Below, piece by piece: positions 1 to 8,556 of a stretch of DNA of 64,000 nucleotides. The notes beneath the pieces are model-generated. The model was given only the letters and a program-made list of their open reading frames with translations, had not been told where the DNA came from and did not search any database. The stretch covers positions 248,001 through 312,000 of the forward strand of contig LT827125.1 in assembly GCA_900169975.1 (NCBI GenBank), written 5' to 3'. The stretch is from Pseudoflavonifractor sp. Marseille-P3106. GTDB lineage: Bacteria > Bacillota > Clostridia > Oscillospirales > Oscillospiraceae. The translations under genes were made by a program, and so were the position numbers. Positions within the stretch are counted from its first letter, which is position 1. Every line of letters begins with the position of its first letter.

Positions 1-423
1 GCCCGCTCTGAGATCCGGACGGATGGCGGCGGCACAGTCTCCAGTATGACGTTTGGACCCATCAGCATAGCCCCGTCGGAGCAGCACAAGGGCTACGGCA
101 CCGCCCTGCTCCGGCACTCTATGGAGGTGGCTGGACGTCTTGGAGCGGGGGCCCTTGCCATAACCGGAAATATCCATTTTTACGGGAAATCCGGCTTCGT
201 GGTTGCCGGTACCAAGGGGATCCACTACTACCACTCACTTTACTCTGGGGATGCGGCGCCTCAATCCGCTTATTGCAGACATACATTTCACATCGTGCAG
301 CAATGCCGTCAGGGAAGTGACAAAGGCCTTGTCCTGTTCTGCCGTTCGATTGGAAGAGTCCTGAACCGACCGCCGTTACGAATCTTTTGGCTGGGTGCCG
401 CGCCGCCAGCAGGGGGGCGATGA
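1..423 (+). pseudogene. GNAT N-acetyltransferase fragment, cut by the window edge
   Basis: The frame is open from base 1, so the gene starts outside the window. The part that reads as a GNAT acetyltransferase is the acetyl-CoA pyrophosphate loop (EQHKGYGTALL) followed by FYGKSGF, a typical motif of this family near the end of the fold. After about base 265 the translation stops looking like a GNAT C-terminus (normally a DAPFF..KEL segment) and runs through a Cys/Arg-rich stretch to a stop at 421-423. The 3' part is therefore probably frameshifted or replaced. Family call is from motifs; the substrate is unknown. Confidence 0.55.
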
Positions 424-513
424 TGCCGCCCGGATCTCTTCATCCGACACCGGGCAGCCATCGGCATTCGCATGGTTTGCCCCTTCTGTCAAACAAATGC
501 GTTTCCTTGAAGT
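424..513. other. short intergenic stretch, nothing recognised
   Basis: About 90 bases, preceded by a non-GNAT tail of the fragment above. No convincing terminator, promoter or small gene was seen here on either strand. Confidence 0.3.
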
Positions 514-888
514 CTATTTGGCCATAGAAAACTGATACGCCTCGTTGATCCAGTCCAGCAGCTGTGCATCCAGATCTTCCGCCCGCTCTATGATCACGTG
601 GTGCGTCCATCGACCGGGATATGCCTCCACCGCCGCTGCGATGCGTGGTGATTCCTTTTGCACCGCCAGCCCGAAGGAGACCATCAGGTATTTGTCGGGC
701 CAGTCTTTTTTGCGCCCGCAGGGCAGTGAAACCATGGTGAACACGTATCTGCTCCGAAAGGAAATTTGCGTTTTCGTTACCCTGACGGTCATCTCCGGGT
801 AACGCGCTGCGAGGGTGTTCTTCAGCGCTTCGTAGACAGACAAAAATTGTGGCAGCGGGTCAAAGAACAGCAGTTCATCCGTAGTCAT
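514..888 (-). CDS. DUF5655 family protein
   Basis: A 124-residue soluble protein. The pattern of a short N-terminal helix, a central VTKTQISFRSRYVFTMV strand pair and a C-terminal YLMVSFGL...HHVIIERAEDLD...LLDWINEAY block resembles the DUF5655 family of small putative transport or nucleic-acid-related proteins; no catalytic residue is evident. It follows the GyrI-like gene by about 10 bases on the same strand, so both are probably co-transcribed with the upstream hydrolase. The biochemical role is unknown. Confidence 0.6.
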   Translation of the reverse strand: MTTDELLFFDPLPQFLSVYEALKNTLAARYPEMTVRVTKTQISFRSRYVFTMVSLPCGRKKDWPDKYLMVSFGLAVQKESPRIAAAVEAYPGRWTHHVIIERAEDLDAQLLDWINEAYQFSMAK

Positions 889-898
889 GGATACCTCC

Positions 899-1530
899 TC
901 AAACTTTCCGGATCGGATGCCGAATCACCGTTTTCCACTTTTCCGGGGCGACCTTACAGGCGTCGGTCAGATAGATTTCATGGTGCAGACGGGTGCCGGA
1001 AAGGTCGTTTTCGCAGCCGTTTTCTGCGAGATAGGCGTCCATCCGGGCTACGGAGGCGGGCTCGTCGTCATACGGCCCGAGGTGCATCATCTGTACGCAG
1101 GGCCCCTCGTCGACGGTCAGAAATTCGGCGGCGGAGCAGTCCGGCGTTTTCTTCTTCGAGGCGGTTTCCAGCGCCCAGCCAAAGTCCTCCCGTGCCGCGA
1201 AGTACGGAAGGCGGATGACCGAGATCCATTGAAACGAATCCTTGTGCGCACTGTCCACGCCTCGCACGCCCTCCTGCCACCAGAAGCCCTCCAGCGGCGG
1301 CACTACGAAATCGAAATGACCTTCGATGCGCCGGTCGCCCATCTTGCTCATCTTAATGGCGTAGGCAACGGCGTAGACAACACCCACCGCCGCTTTGTAC
1401 GCACCGCCCTCCTCATTGGGGTCGCCCTGTCCGCGCACGGCAATGTAATTGGCCTTCGGCACCGTCACGATTGGGGGGTACTTTTCGGCAAATAAAATTC
1501 CCCGTACTCTTTTTTAAAATCAAACGCCAT
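899..1530 (-). pseudogene. GyrI-like small-molecule-binding protein, single-base frameshift
   Basis: This is a paralogue of the intact GyrI-like gene at 13098-13733. The two share the start MAFD.KKEY.EFYLP, the core VRGQGDPN, the block VVPPLEGFWWQEG and the end VIRHPI. Reading from the ATG at 1530, the frame breaks at a run of six G (1473-1478) and hits TGA. One extra C on the coding strand restores the reading frame and gives IVTVPKANYIAVRGQG as in the paralogue. GyrI-like domains usually bind small molecules or act as toxin-scavenging hydrolases; this is family knowledge. The start overlaps the hydrolase stop by 11 bases. A homopolymer sequencing error is as likely as a true mutation. Confidence 0.8.
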
Positions 1531-2257
1531 CGTGATCCATCCTTTCCGCCGCTTTCAACTCTGACTTTTCCCACTTGCGCAGCACAGACAGCTGCTCAGG
1601 CGTATGGAACCAATGCTCGCCGTTTTCCATGACGGTCAGCGCCGCACTGTGGGCGGACGCGAACCGCTCCACGGTTTGGCGGCCGGTCATGTCGTCCCGC
1701 CCGGCATAGAGAATCGCCGTGGGGCAGCACCAGTTTTGTATGGGATGCTCCCGCTCCCAGGTTAGATAGCGCCACGAAAGAGTCTGACCAGAATGAGTGA
1801 CGATTTCGCCCCGCTCTTTTAGTTCCTGATCGGTGATGCCTGCCCAGCCCATCATATCAGCAATCAGCCGCTCCATGTTGACAATGGGTGAGACGAAAAG
1901 CGCCTTGTGAATATGCTCTCCTGTAAAGGCAAGCATGGAGAAATGCGCGCTGATGCTGTTGGCGCGGAGGCTGATTTTCCTCCAACGGGACTTCATGTAC
2001 CCCTCCACTGCCCGCAGCTCCGGCACCACCGTCCATGGGTTGAAGCGGCTTTTCCCGCCCTTGCGAGCACCGTGCTCCGGCAGATCGATTGCCAGCACCT
2101 GATACCCCGCGGGGCAGGCAATTTCGGCAAAAGCCCCACCCTCCTCCTTGCATCCGCATTGACCGTGGACAAATAAGTATATATTTTGGGACGGTTCTCC
2201 ATAGAGCACGGCGGGGATATGGTCAATCAAAAATGTTTTCTCTGTCACCGATCTCAT
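1520..2257 (-). CDS. alpha/beta-hydrolase fold protein
   Basis: About 245 residues from the ATG at 2257, which I prefer to the upstream ATG because the latter lies in an unrelated leader. The motif LFVHGQCGCKEEGG is the oxyanion-hole HG region of alpha/beta hydrolases, followed by VLAIDLPEHG. A catalytic-acid candidate lies in LYAGRDDMTG and a C-terminal His in ENGEHWFH. The nucleophile elbow reads RANSISAHFSM (family G-x-S-x-G is degenerate), so hydrolase activity is plausible but not certain. It is translationally coupled to the downstream GyrI-like gene (11-base overlap) and follows a disrupted XRE regulator gene. Confidence 0.75.
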   Translation of the reverse strand: MRSVTEKTFLIDHIPAVLYGEPSQNIYLFVHGQCGCKEEGGAFAEIACPAGYQVLAIDLPEHGARKGGKSRFNPWTVVPELRAVEGYMKSRWRKISLRANSISAHFSMLAFTGEHIHKALFVSPIVNMERLIADMMGWAGITDQELKERGEIVTHSGQTLSWRYLTWEREHPIQNWCCPTAILYAGRDDMTGRQTVERFASAHSAALTVMENGEHWFHTPEQLSVLRKWEKSELKAAERMDHDGV

Positions 2258-2316
2258 TCCTTCTCGTTCAACTGCCGCAGTACGGCGACGATATCCTTCA
2301 AGATCAGCGGCCGCAT
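2254..2316 (-). other. short ORF coupled to the hydrolase start
   Basis: Twenty codons (MRPLILKDIV..LNEKE) whose TGA overlaps the hydrolase ATG as ATGA. In-frame codons continue upstream to a TAA, so this may be the tail of a truncated gene or a coupling leader. No family was recognised. Confidence 0.25.
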
Positions 2317-2381
2317 ACTGTCCCCACCGGAAATCTGCGGCTCCTGCCCAATTTACCGTGCTCATATTTGTCCGGTGGCGT

Positions 2382-2818
2382 TTATACAGCGCAGTCCTTG
2401 GAACCGCCCTTCCGAAAGACCATTTTATACTTTTTTCGCGTCAAACAAATTCCAACGATTGCCGCTATCAGGACAATGGGGGCCAGCCTGACAAACAACC
2501 ATTCAAACGCGTGAAAAACCGTGCCTGCAACGGCAAGTTCCGGGGCACTATAATCCCAACCCAAATAAGGACTATTTACTACGATCAAGACCACAGAAAC
2601 TGCCGCTGTGACCACGCATAATGAGATCAGCAGCCGATGAAGGAGTTTCCTTCTGAGCGTCTTTCTCCGTGCGAGCTGCAAATTGATGATCTCCAGCTTT
2701 TCGGAGATCGCATTTATGGCATCAACCTCCGATTCAATCACAGTCTCTCCAAGTAACGTGCTCACGGGCGTCTCAAGCGCTTCCGATAGGGAGATCAATA
2801 GATCGGAATCCGGGACTG
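2382..2818 (-). pseudogene. XRE-family regulator, C-terminal part with two membrane segments
   Basis: The protein reads GLSVPDSDLLISLSEALETPVSTLLGE, the second half of a Cro/CI-type helix-turn-helix domain. A linker follows, then two hydrophobic segments (about LLISLCVVTAAVSVVLIVV and LAPIVLIAAIVGICL), and it ends SKDCAV. The missing N-terminal half lies at 10988-11102 on the same strand, beyond the integrative element, so the gene was split by insertion. A membrane-anchored XRE repressor is a common Firmicutes form. It would have been transcribed towards the hydrolase. Functional now only if the element excises, and even then the other half has a stop codon. Confidence 0.8.
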
Positions 2819-2846
2819 ACAATCCGGAGTAACAAAGTTAAAGAAG

Positions 2847-4460
2847 TCAATCAATTTTGCCGACAAAGCGGTAAACAATCTCTATTTCCTGTGTCCTGTT
2901 TCCGTCTGCCTCTTTCACCGCTTCATGGACAAGGATTTTTTCAATCAGTGTGTTTAATAGTTCGGCTGTCAGTTCGGACGGACTGGAAAACTGCCTGATT
3001 AAATCAATCCATTTCCCTATGCTGTTCTCCTGCTCCCTGACGCTGGCAAGCTGGGCGGTCAATGCCGCAATGCTCTGTTCCTGTTCCTCCTGTTCACGCT
3101 GGTACTTCTCGGACAGCATGGAGAAATTGCGTTCCGTAATTTTCCCGGTTACCCTATCCTCGTACAGCTTGGACATGAGGTTGTCCAATTCATTGAGCCG
3201 CTTTTCCGCCCGTCGTTTTTCCTGCGCGGCCCGCTTGCTGGAGCTGGCCTGTTCCGTGATATTCGACTTGGCAAGACGCTGTATAATAGCCTGTTCATCA
3301 CGGTGTACGGCTTTAATCCAGTATTGCAGACGGGAGAGGACGAAGTTATAAAGCACATCATAACGGATATAGTGCATGGAACACTGTCTAAGACCCTGCC
3401 CGTTCTTGCTACAATGGTAATAACTGTACGGGGCCTTTTTCCGCTGGTTTGTTGCGTAGGCCAGCGACCACCCACAATCCGCACATTTCACAAGCCCGGC
3501 AAAAATCTGCGTTGTTCCGTCTTTCTGCTTTCTGCGGCGGCTGGCGATCTGCTTTTGCACCCTGTCAAAATCCTCTTTTGAAATAATGGCCTCGTGGGTG
3601 TCCTCCACTCTCCACCATTCTTCTTTTGGTTTGCGGATTTTCTTCTTGCACTTGAAAGATACATTGGTTTGCTTGTTGTGTATGCTGTTCCCAATGTAAT
3701 TTTCATCCTGCAATATCTTTTTGACTTGTGCTATCGTCCATGCGTACCGCTTACTCTCTGGCTGGCCCTCGTAGACATGGGCGAATGTGCCGTATCTCTG
3801 GAAGTTCAGCCATGAGGGGGTGGGTATCTGTTCGCTTGCCAGTATGTGGGTTATCTTGGCCGCTCCCGCTCCCTGTACCGCCAATGAAAAAATCTTTTCC
3901 ACTATCCATCGGGTTTCTTCGTCTATCAGCAAATGTCCGGTTTGCTCCGGGTCCTTCCGATAACCTAATGGGGCATAGGCTCCATAATGCGCCCCGTTTT
4001 CAAAACGTGTCCGCAAGGCTTTTGTCACCTTGCGGGAAATATCACGGGCGTACCACTCGTTTATGACGTTGAGGAACGGGGTAAACTCGCTTGACTGCTG
4101 GTTATTGCTGTCTACTCCATTATCTATGGCGATATAGCGTACACCATGAGCCGGGAAAAACAGTTCCATATATTGCCCGGTCAAAAGGTAGTTGCGGCCC
4201 AGCCGGGAGAGGTCTTTCGTCACTACGCAATTTATGCGCCCCGCTTCTATATCGTCTATCATACGCTGAAAATCCGGGCGGTCAAAGTTCGTCCCACTGT
4301 ACCCATCGTCTATATATTCGTCCACTACAAAAAGCCCGTTTTGTTCTGCGTAGCGGCGCAACATCATGCGTTGTGTACTGATGGAATTACTTTCCCCGGC
4401 GTTTTCATCATCACGGCTCAAACGGAGATAAAGAGCGGTGTTATATATGGGCTGTTTCAC
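2847..4460 (-). CDS. large serine recombinase (TnpX/TndX-like)
   Basis: About 537 residues from the GTG at 4460, chosen because AAAGGAGG lies 7 bases upstream; upstream in-frame starts lack a site. The N-terminal resolvase domain has the catalytic serine in YLRLSRDD, the arginine-rich TKDLSRLGRNY helix, and EWYARDISRKV, then the recombinase domain (about 165-290). A zinc ribbon follows (CADCGWSL...YHCSKN...CSMHYIRY). The C-terminus is a long coiled coil (about 400-480, Lys/Glu/Gln rich) typical of large serine integrases. It would excise and integrate the element at GA dinucleotides. It is the gene nearest the left end and has its own promoter at 4521-4549. Confidence 0.93.
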   Translation of the reverse strand: MKQPIYNTALYLRLSRDDENAGESNSISTQRMMLRRYAEQNGLFVVDEYIDDGYSGTNFDRPDFQRMIDDIEAGRINCVVTKDLSRLGRNYLLTGQYMELFFPAHGVRYIAIDNGVDSNNQQSSEFTPFLNVINEWYARDISRKVTKALRTRFENGAHYGAYAPLGYRKDPEQTGHLLIDEETRWIVEKIFSLAVQGAGAAKITHILASEQIPTPSWLNFQRYGTFAHVYEGQPESKRYAWTIAQVKKILQDENYIGNSIHNKQTNVSFKCKKKIRKPKEEWWRVEDTHEAIISKEDFDRVQKQIASRRRKQKDGTTQIFAGLVKCADCGWSLAYATNQRKKAPYSYYHCSKNGQGLRQCSMHYIRYDVLYNFVLSRLQYWIKAVHRDEQAIIQRLAKSNITEQASSSKRAAQEKRRAEKRLNELDNLMSKLYEDRVTGKITERNFSMLSEKYQREQEEQEQSIAALTAQLASVREQENSIGKWIDLIRQFSSPSELTAELLNTLIEKILVHEAVKEADGNRTQEIEIVYRFVGKID

Positions 4461-4520
4461 AAAAAATCCTCCTTTCAGAAACAGCCCCCGCACCTATGGA
4501 ATACACTTTCTAATAAAGAT

Positions 4521-4549
4521 AGTATACCATAAATGCGGGGTATTTTCAA
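4521..4549 (-). promoter_or_regulatory. sigma-A promoter of the recombinase gene
   Basis: On the minus strand TTGAAA and TATACT are separated by 17 bases, about 60 bases before the recombinase start. It lies just beyond the stop of the TnpW-like gene, so the recombinase can be expressed apart from the rest of the element. Confidence 0.65.
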
Positions 4550-4572
4550 TATTTCGGACGATTTTACTATAT

Positions 4573-4752
4573 TTATCGTACTTTTTCTTTGATTTTTCGT
4601 TGTATCAGTTCGGTTATCAATTCACTAATTTGCTTCCCATTATCTGTGAAATGTTCTGTCACTTTTATTCGAACATTGTTATATACAAAATATTCTATCC
4701 CATTTTCTTCTATCGTCTGCCCCTTTGCCCCCAATGGGGTGGGCTTGTCCAT
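4573..4752 (-). CDS. TnpW-like small transposon protein
   Basis: A 59-codon gene starting MDKPTPLGAKGQ and ending QRKIKEKVR, with GAGGGGG 8 bases before the ATG. The middle YFVYNNVRIKVTEHF followed by an ELITELIQRKI helix resembles TnpW of Tn4451-type elements (a beta pair after a short lead, then a helix rich in Leu/Ile). It lies between the replication gene and the recombinase, where tnpW is often found. Family assignment is by pattern and position only; its role in the transposon is not known. Confidence 0.6.
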   Translation of the reverse strand: MDKPTPLGAKGQTIEENGIEYFVYNNVRIKVTEHFTDNGKQISELITELIQRKIKEKVR

Positions 4753-4813
4753 TTCGTCACCCCCTCTCGGTTTTCCTTTTTCAGCGGTGTGCCCTGCGGG
4801 GCACTCGTGGGAT

Positions 4814-5683
4814 TTATTGGGGGGCCCTAACCGTCAGCTTCACGCTTTCTTCTGCGTCTGTGAAATATGTGAGGGCTTCCTCCAATGTCCGCACCGTCTT
4901 GATTTTCACATACTCGTTGCTGTAATCTTCCTCTATTTCCTTTGTCAGCGGCCCTTGATACAACTTCTTTGCGCGTTGTAAGCCGTGTGAGCAATAATAT
5001 AAATGGTCGTTCAGGTCTATTCTTGTTTCATTCAAATCTTTGGTGATGTACTTTGTGATATATTTTGACACGCCCTCGGCGCTTCTTATTTTCGATATTG
5101 TGATGTAGCCAAATGCCTTCTCATAAGCTGGCCAGCGATATATTTGATTTCCCTTTTTTAGCTCAATGAGTATTTGTATCGGCAACTTTTCTTTTTCGCT
5201 GAACGCTTTCAAGCGTTCTTCTGGCAGGCCCATCATTAGCCCGTGCATATGCCAATGTATCTTATCGTGGTGAAGTTCTGGTATCAGCAAATATTTTATC
5301 GTTGTATGGTGTAGTCTGTTATAGTTCTTCAAAAATGCAGACAACTTTTTCTTATAGGTTTTCAAGTCTTTTCGGTCGTGATCTTCTGGATTGAGTGTCA
5401 GTGTTACAAACCATTCCCACGGATTACATAGCGCCAGCTCAAAAATAGCCGCTCTTGTCCGGCTCAGGCTTTCCGACAGCTTTCGTTCATTTCCTGCCGT
5501 GTTCTTTCGGCCCCGCTCTGGCTCCCCGTCTACCGCCTCATATCCTGTTCGCCGTATCTGCCTGTGAAGCGTTATCCGGTAATAGTCCTCCCGGTACTGC
5601 TTCAAGGTTGCTACGTCACACTCATATACTTCGTTCTTGCGTACATACAGTCCATTCAGTAGGCACCACTCCTTTGTAGCCAA
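4814..5683 (-). CDS. HUH-type rolling-circle replication initiator
   Basis: A 289-residue protein with an HUH signature: WFVTLTLNPE (motif I), HWHMHGLMMG (His-hydrophobe-His, metal binding) and VSKYITKYITKD (tyrosine nucleophile candidates). This matches Rep proteins of the ORF2/G2P-like replication-associated class found in phages and small integrative elements. It would nick the circular form and allow rolling-circle replication, or process a strand for transfer. A ribosome site AAAGGAG precedes the start. Its gene follows the FtsK-like gene in the same direction, with a GC-rich hairpin between them. Confidence 0.85.
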   Translation of the reverse strand: MATKEWCLLNGLYVRKNEVYECDVATLKQYREDYYRITLHRQIRRTGYEAVDGEPERGRKNTAGNERKLSESLSRTRAAIFELALCNPWEWFVTLTLNPEDHDRKDLKTYKKKLSAFLKNYNRLHHTTIKYLLIPELHHDKIHWHMHGLMMGLPEERLKAFSEKEKLPIQILIELKKGNQIYRWPAYEKAFGYITISKIRSAEGVSKYITKYITKDLNETRIDLNDHLYYCSHGLQRAKKLYQGPLTKEIEEDYSNEYVKIKTVRTLEEALTYFTDAEESVKLTVRAPQ

Positions 5684-5705
5684 ATATGTTATTCAGTCAA
5701 GTATA

Positions 5706-5728
5706 GGCCCCTGCTTCGCAGGGGCCGC
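5706..5728. terminator. GC-rich hairpin between the FtsK-like and Rep genes
   Basis: GGCCCCTGC and GCAGGGGCC pair across a 3-base loop. No T tract follows on either strand, so it may be an mRNA processing or attenuating hairpin, or part of an origin (dso-like) near the Rep gene. Confidence 0.45.
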
Positions 5729-5777
5729 ATAGGACGTATGGTTTCCGCTTCGCTCCACCACACGCCCTATGCGCTCC

Positions 5778-6908
5778 TTATTCTTCTGGGGCAGATTTTT
5801 GAATCGGCATATAATACGCTTGTACTTCTTCATCTCTCACAATAAAGCGGCCTTTGATTTCGGGCGGCAACTCCGTGGCCCGGTCATTGTCCAGCACAAT
5901 CCGGGAGGCCGCTGGATCTGAAAAGTAACCGCACACCCGCCACAAAAGGTTATTCTTGATTTGACCGTCAAGCACGTCAGCAGATGGGCGAATAAAGCCC
6001 ATAAGGATATGTACCCCTGCCGCTCGGGACAGGCGGGCCAGAGTACGGAGGTAGTGATCTATCTCGGTGTATAATTCTTTCTCCGCTTTGTCTTTCGGCT
6101 TTACATCCAACAGTTCCGCCGCCTCATCCACTACCAACAGCCAGGGGACAAACTGTTCCCGGCCTCGGGCATTGTATTCCTCAATGTTGCTGACATCCGC
6201 CTCTTTGAACGCAGCAAGGCGTCCCTTGACTTCGATTGTCAACGCTAACAGCAACTGGCGGTTTTCCTCCGGGTCACTAATAATAAACGGGCCGTAACCA
6301 TCTTCTAAATCACGGTATTTCTCGGCTTCTTGTTCTACATCTGTGAAGTCCCCGCCGCCTTTGAAGTCAAGCACGCTCACATTCCAACGCTTCTTGATGG
6401 CCTGATGAATGATACAACGGAGGAGGCCCGTCTTGCCACTCCCTGTGGCACCGCCGATTAGGCCATGGGGCAGGTTGGAAGCGTCCCACACTACTTTTCC
6501 GTTGTAGCCCTCGCCAATGGCAAACCTCGCTCTATCTTCCATGAATTCATCCTGCCACTCGATGTAGGGAGGCAGGGTGGCTTCAATAAAATAAATATCC
6601 ATAATTCTAATGTCCTTTCTGGACTGCTCCATTTTACAAATTTTCTTGTTATAGAATAGTTCCAAGTCTCCACGTATCTTTTCCCAACGGTCTGTCGGGA
6701 TTGTTGACTTGAAGCGCATTTTCACAAGATATTTACTTACCTGTTCACGCCCTATGCAACGGGGGATTTTTTCATCACCTTCGCCCTGGAAATTTATCTG
6801 CTCAAAAAACCTCTTCAAGCGCCGCTGGGGGATAGATATGATAATGACTGCAAGAGAGGACAGGAGCGAGAAAGATACGCATATGATAATAAAATTCACA
6901 CTATCCAT
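5778..6908 (-). CDS. FtsK/SpoIIIE-domain DNA translocase
   Basis: About 376 residues from the ATG at 6908, which has AAGGAGG 8 bases upstream. One N-terminal membrane helix (FIIICVSFSLLSSLAVIII) is followed by the motor domain: Walker A in GGATGSGKTGLL, Walker B in WLLVVDEAAELLD, and a conserved arginine-rich LARLSRAAGVHILMGFIRP. FtsK-like proteins of this size in small integrative elements act as coupling proteins that pump DNA during conjugation (TcpA-like) or help replication-dependent mobilization. It precedes the Rep gene, supporting a shared job in moving the circular intermediate. Confidence 0.88.
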   Translation of the reverse strand: MDSVNFIIICVSFSLLSSLAVIIISIPQRRLKRFFEQINFQGEGDEKIPRCIGREQVSKYLVKMRFKSTIPTDRWEKIRGDLELFYNKKICKMEQSRKDIRIMDIYFIEATLPPYIEWQDEFMEDRARFAIGEGYNGKVVWDASNLPHGLIGGATGSGKTGLLRCIIHQAIKKRWNVSVLDFKGGGDFTDVEQEAEKYRDLEDGYGPFIISDPEENRQLLLALTIEVKGRLAAFKEADVSNIEEYNARGREQFVPWLLVVDEAAELLDVKPKDKAEKELYTEIDHYLRTLARLSRAAGVHILMGFIRPSADVLDGQIKNNLLWRVCGYFSDPAASRIVLDNDRATELPPEIKGRFIVRDEEVQAYYMPIQKSAPEE

Positions 6909-6933
6909 GACTACGTCCTCCTTTTGGGGGAGG

Positions 6934-6962
6934 GGCATGGAACATAATCGTCCATGCCCCTG
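6934..6962. terminator. hairpin between the small element gene and the FtsK-like gene
   Basis: GGGGCATGG and CCATGCCCC pair with an 11-base loop. On the minus strand no long T run follows, so this may only partly stop transcription before the FtsK-like gene. Confidence 0.4.
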
Positions 6963-6966
6963 CTTT

Positions 6967-7299
6967 TTATTTGCTGTTGCCGGCTACTGCCGCTTTGCTG
7001 GCTCGACCGCTGACTTTAATTTCCCATTGGGTCTTGGGGCGGATTGTAACTTCCAAGTCATTGAATGACACTTGAATTGGATTTCCAGTATCGGCCGCAG
7101 ATTGAACTTGAGCCGTAGCAACCGCTCGTCCATCGTCTGCAACCTTAATGTCAATCTTGTCATATCCATATAGAATGGTATAACAACTCTCAAGGTTGCT
7201 CGTCTTTTCTCCAGTCACAGGGTCATAAATAGGCGTTCGCCTGTACTCCACCACCGGATAAGTAACATCGCCAATCAGATCACGGAATACTTTCATCAT
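6967..7299 (-). CDS. small conserved element protein, possibly DUF961/YdcP-related
   Basis: A 110-residue soluble protein preceded by AAAGGAGATG. It has no signal peptide and no obvious catalytic motif; it is beta-rich with a C-terminal Ala/Lys tail. It stands first in the FtsK-Rep-recombinase gene order, a position often held by DUF961 (YdcP) proteins in Tn916-like elements, but the sequence match I can make by eye is weak. Called as a real gene because of its ribosome site, spacing and codon use. Function unknown. Confidence 0.6.
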   Translation of the reverse strand: MMKVFRDLIGDVTYPVVEYRRTPIYDPVTGEKTSNLESCYTILYGYDKIDIKVADDGRAVATAQVQSAADTGNPIQVSFNDLEVTIRPKTQWEIKVSGRASKAAVAGNSK

Positions 7300-7471
7300 T
7301 ACATCTCCTTTTCTGAACGCTCACCATCTGTAACAGAACCGTACGCATTTCTGTTTGAAATGGCCTGTATATGGAATGCCCGTCGACATATGTTCAGTTT
7401 ACTCCTTTCTCTTGAGTTAACCACACCAGACAATACCAGAAAAGCTACACATCAATGATTACTATGCTTTC

Positions 7472-7501
7472 TTGACAATATACACTTATGGGTAGTAAAA
7501 T
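7472..7501 (+). promoter_or_regulatory. sigma-A promoter of the element XRE regulator
   Basis: TTGACA and TAAAAT are separated by 18 bases, 32 bases before the XRE start codon; a GGAGGA ribosome site follows. The 235-bp gap to the divergent small gene at 7299 is where this regulator could bind to control the element's transfer genes. Confidence 0.7.
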
Positions 7502-7533
7502 GAGAAGTAATCAGAAATACGGAGGAACAACAA

Positions 7534-7941
7534 ATGAGACAGGTTAAAGCACGGGAGGAAAAAGCGACAGAGCATTTTAGGGCTGTAAGGGAAAGAGAGC
7601 GGCTTACACAGGAACAGTTTGCAGAAAAACTGGGTGTTTCCAAAAACACCATTAGCCGCATAGAGCGAGGAGAAACAGCATTATCTGCTGACATGGCGTT
7701 AAAAGTACATGACGCTTTTTTTATCAGCATAGATTATTTATTTGGGCTTACACCCTACGAAGATGGGGAACCTCTTTGTTCAGCCAGTTGCGAGGAATTG
7801 ATAAACGCACAAAATGATATTGACCGGCTTACCCTTGAAAATCAGACGTTACGCCGAAAAATGGATACGATAAAAGCCGTGCTGGAAGAAAAAGAGAAAC
7901 CATTAAAACTAAATGTAAACAAGGCGGTCTGTTCAGATTGA
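7534..7941 (+). CDS. XRE-family repressor of the element
   Basis: A 135-residue protein with a Cro/CI helix-turn-helix at about residues 20-75 (RLTQEQFAEKLGVSKNTISRIERGE), then a coiled-coil tail (NDIDRLTLENQTLRRK) that could dimerise. It is divergent from the small protein, FtsK-like and Rep genes, the classic arrangement for a repressor that keeps an element quiet. GGAGGA lies 6 bases before the ATG. Its stop codon falls in the loop of the bidirectional terminator that follows. Control of the neighbouring genes is inferred from layout. Confidence 0.9.
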   Translation: MRQVKAREEKATEHFRAVRERERLTQEQFAEKLGVSKNTISRIERGETALSADMALKVHDAFFISIDYLFGLTPYEDGEPLCSASCEELINAQNDIDRLTLENQTLRRKMDTIKAVLEEKEKPLKLNVNKAVCSD

Positions 7942-7957
7942 ACAGACCGCCTTGTTT
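7917..7957. terminator. bidirectional terminator between XRE and lipoprotein genes
   Basis: A perfect 18-bp stem (AAACAAGGCGGTCTGTTC and its complement) with the 5-base loop AGATT, A-rich on the left and T-rich on the right. The TGA stop of the XRE gene ends just inside the hairpin, and the convergent lipoprotein gene ends 15 bases beyond. Confidence 0.9.
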
Positions 7958-7971
7958 TAACTTTCCAGACC

Positions 7972-8508
7972 TTAATATAGCCCTGCAAAATGTTCGCTGT
8001 CCAGATACAAGTCCTGACCGTTCACATACCCGGCAGCAATCCAAGCATCATATTCTTCACGCGATAACTCACGTCCTGTATCATCGGCAAAGTAGCTGTA
8101 CCCGTAATCGTATATATGTTTACCTTGAGCAATGAGATCCTGACAGGCTTGGTCAATTAGCGCCTGTTGTGTGGCCTCGTCCAGTTCTTCACCTTCATCG
8201 ACTTTGCCCGCCCAGCCGTAATAAATATCGCTGGTGAAACTGTCCTGCTGGGGGGCCTCACTTTCTTCTTTCATCTCTTTACTTGGTTCATCATCGGCGG
8301 GGGCGGAAACGGTTATATCACCGCTCGCACGACCAATTTGGGGTTCCTCATTAGGCTGGTTTTCTTCAGCGGAAGTATTGGGAGCCTCCACAGGGGCAAC
8401 AGTTCCTATGCTGTTAATATCTTCTGTATCATTAACGCTCCTACCGCCACAAGCGGCAAGGGAAAAAGCTATGGAAAACGCAATGCACAGGCTCCAAATT
8501 TTCTTCAT
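7972..8508 (-). CDS. secreted lipoprotein, element cargo
   Basis: A 178-residue protein with a lipoprotein signal (MKKIWSLCIAFSIAFSLAAC; lipobox LAAC). A low-complexity Glu/Pro/Ser spacer (about 30-90) follows, then a compact acidic domain with YGWAGKVDEGEELDEATQQALIDQ and a Tyr-rich end (YDYGYSYFADDTGRELSREEYDAW). No known domain was recognised. It is anchored to the outer face of the membrane and is probably co-transcribed with the RCC1/SLH surface protein just upstream. Both seem to be cargo rather than mobility genes. Confidence 0.85.
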   Translation of the reverse strand: MKKIWSLCIAFSIAFSLAACGGRSVNDTEDINSIGTVAPVEAPNTSAEENQPNEEPQIGRASGDITVSAPADDEPSKEMKEESEAPQQDSFTSDIYYGWAGKVDEGEELDEATQQALIDQACQDLIAQGKHIYDYGYSYFADDTGRELSREEYDAWIAAGYVNGQDLYLDSEHFAGLY

Positions 8509-8556
8509 AATATCATTTCCTTGTTTTGTTTCTTTACAAAATTTCCCTCACAGAGT

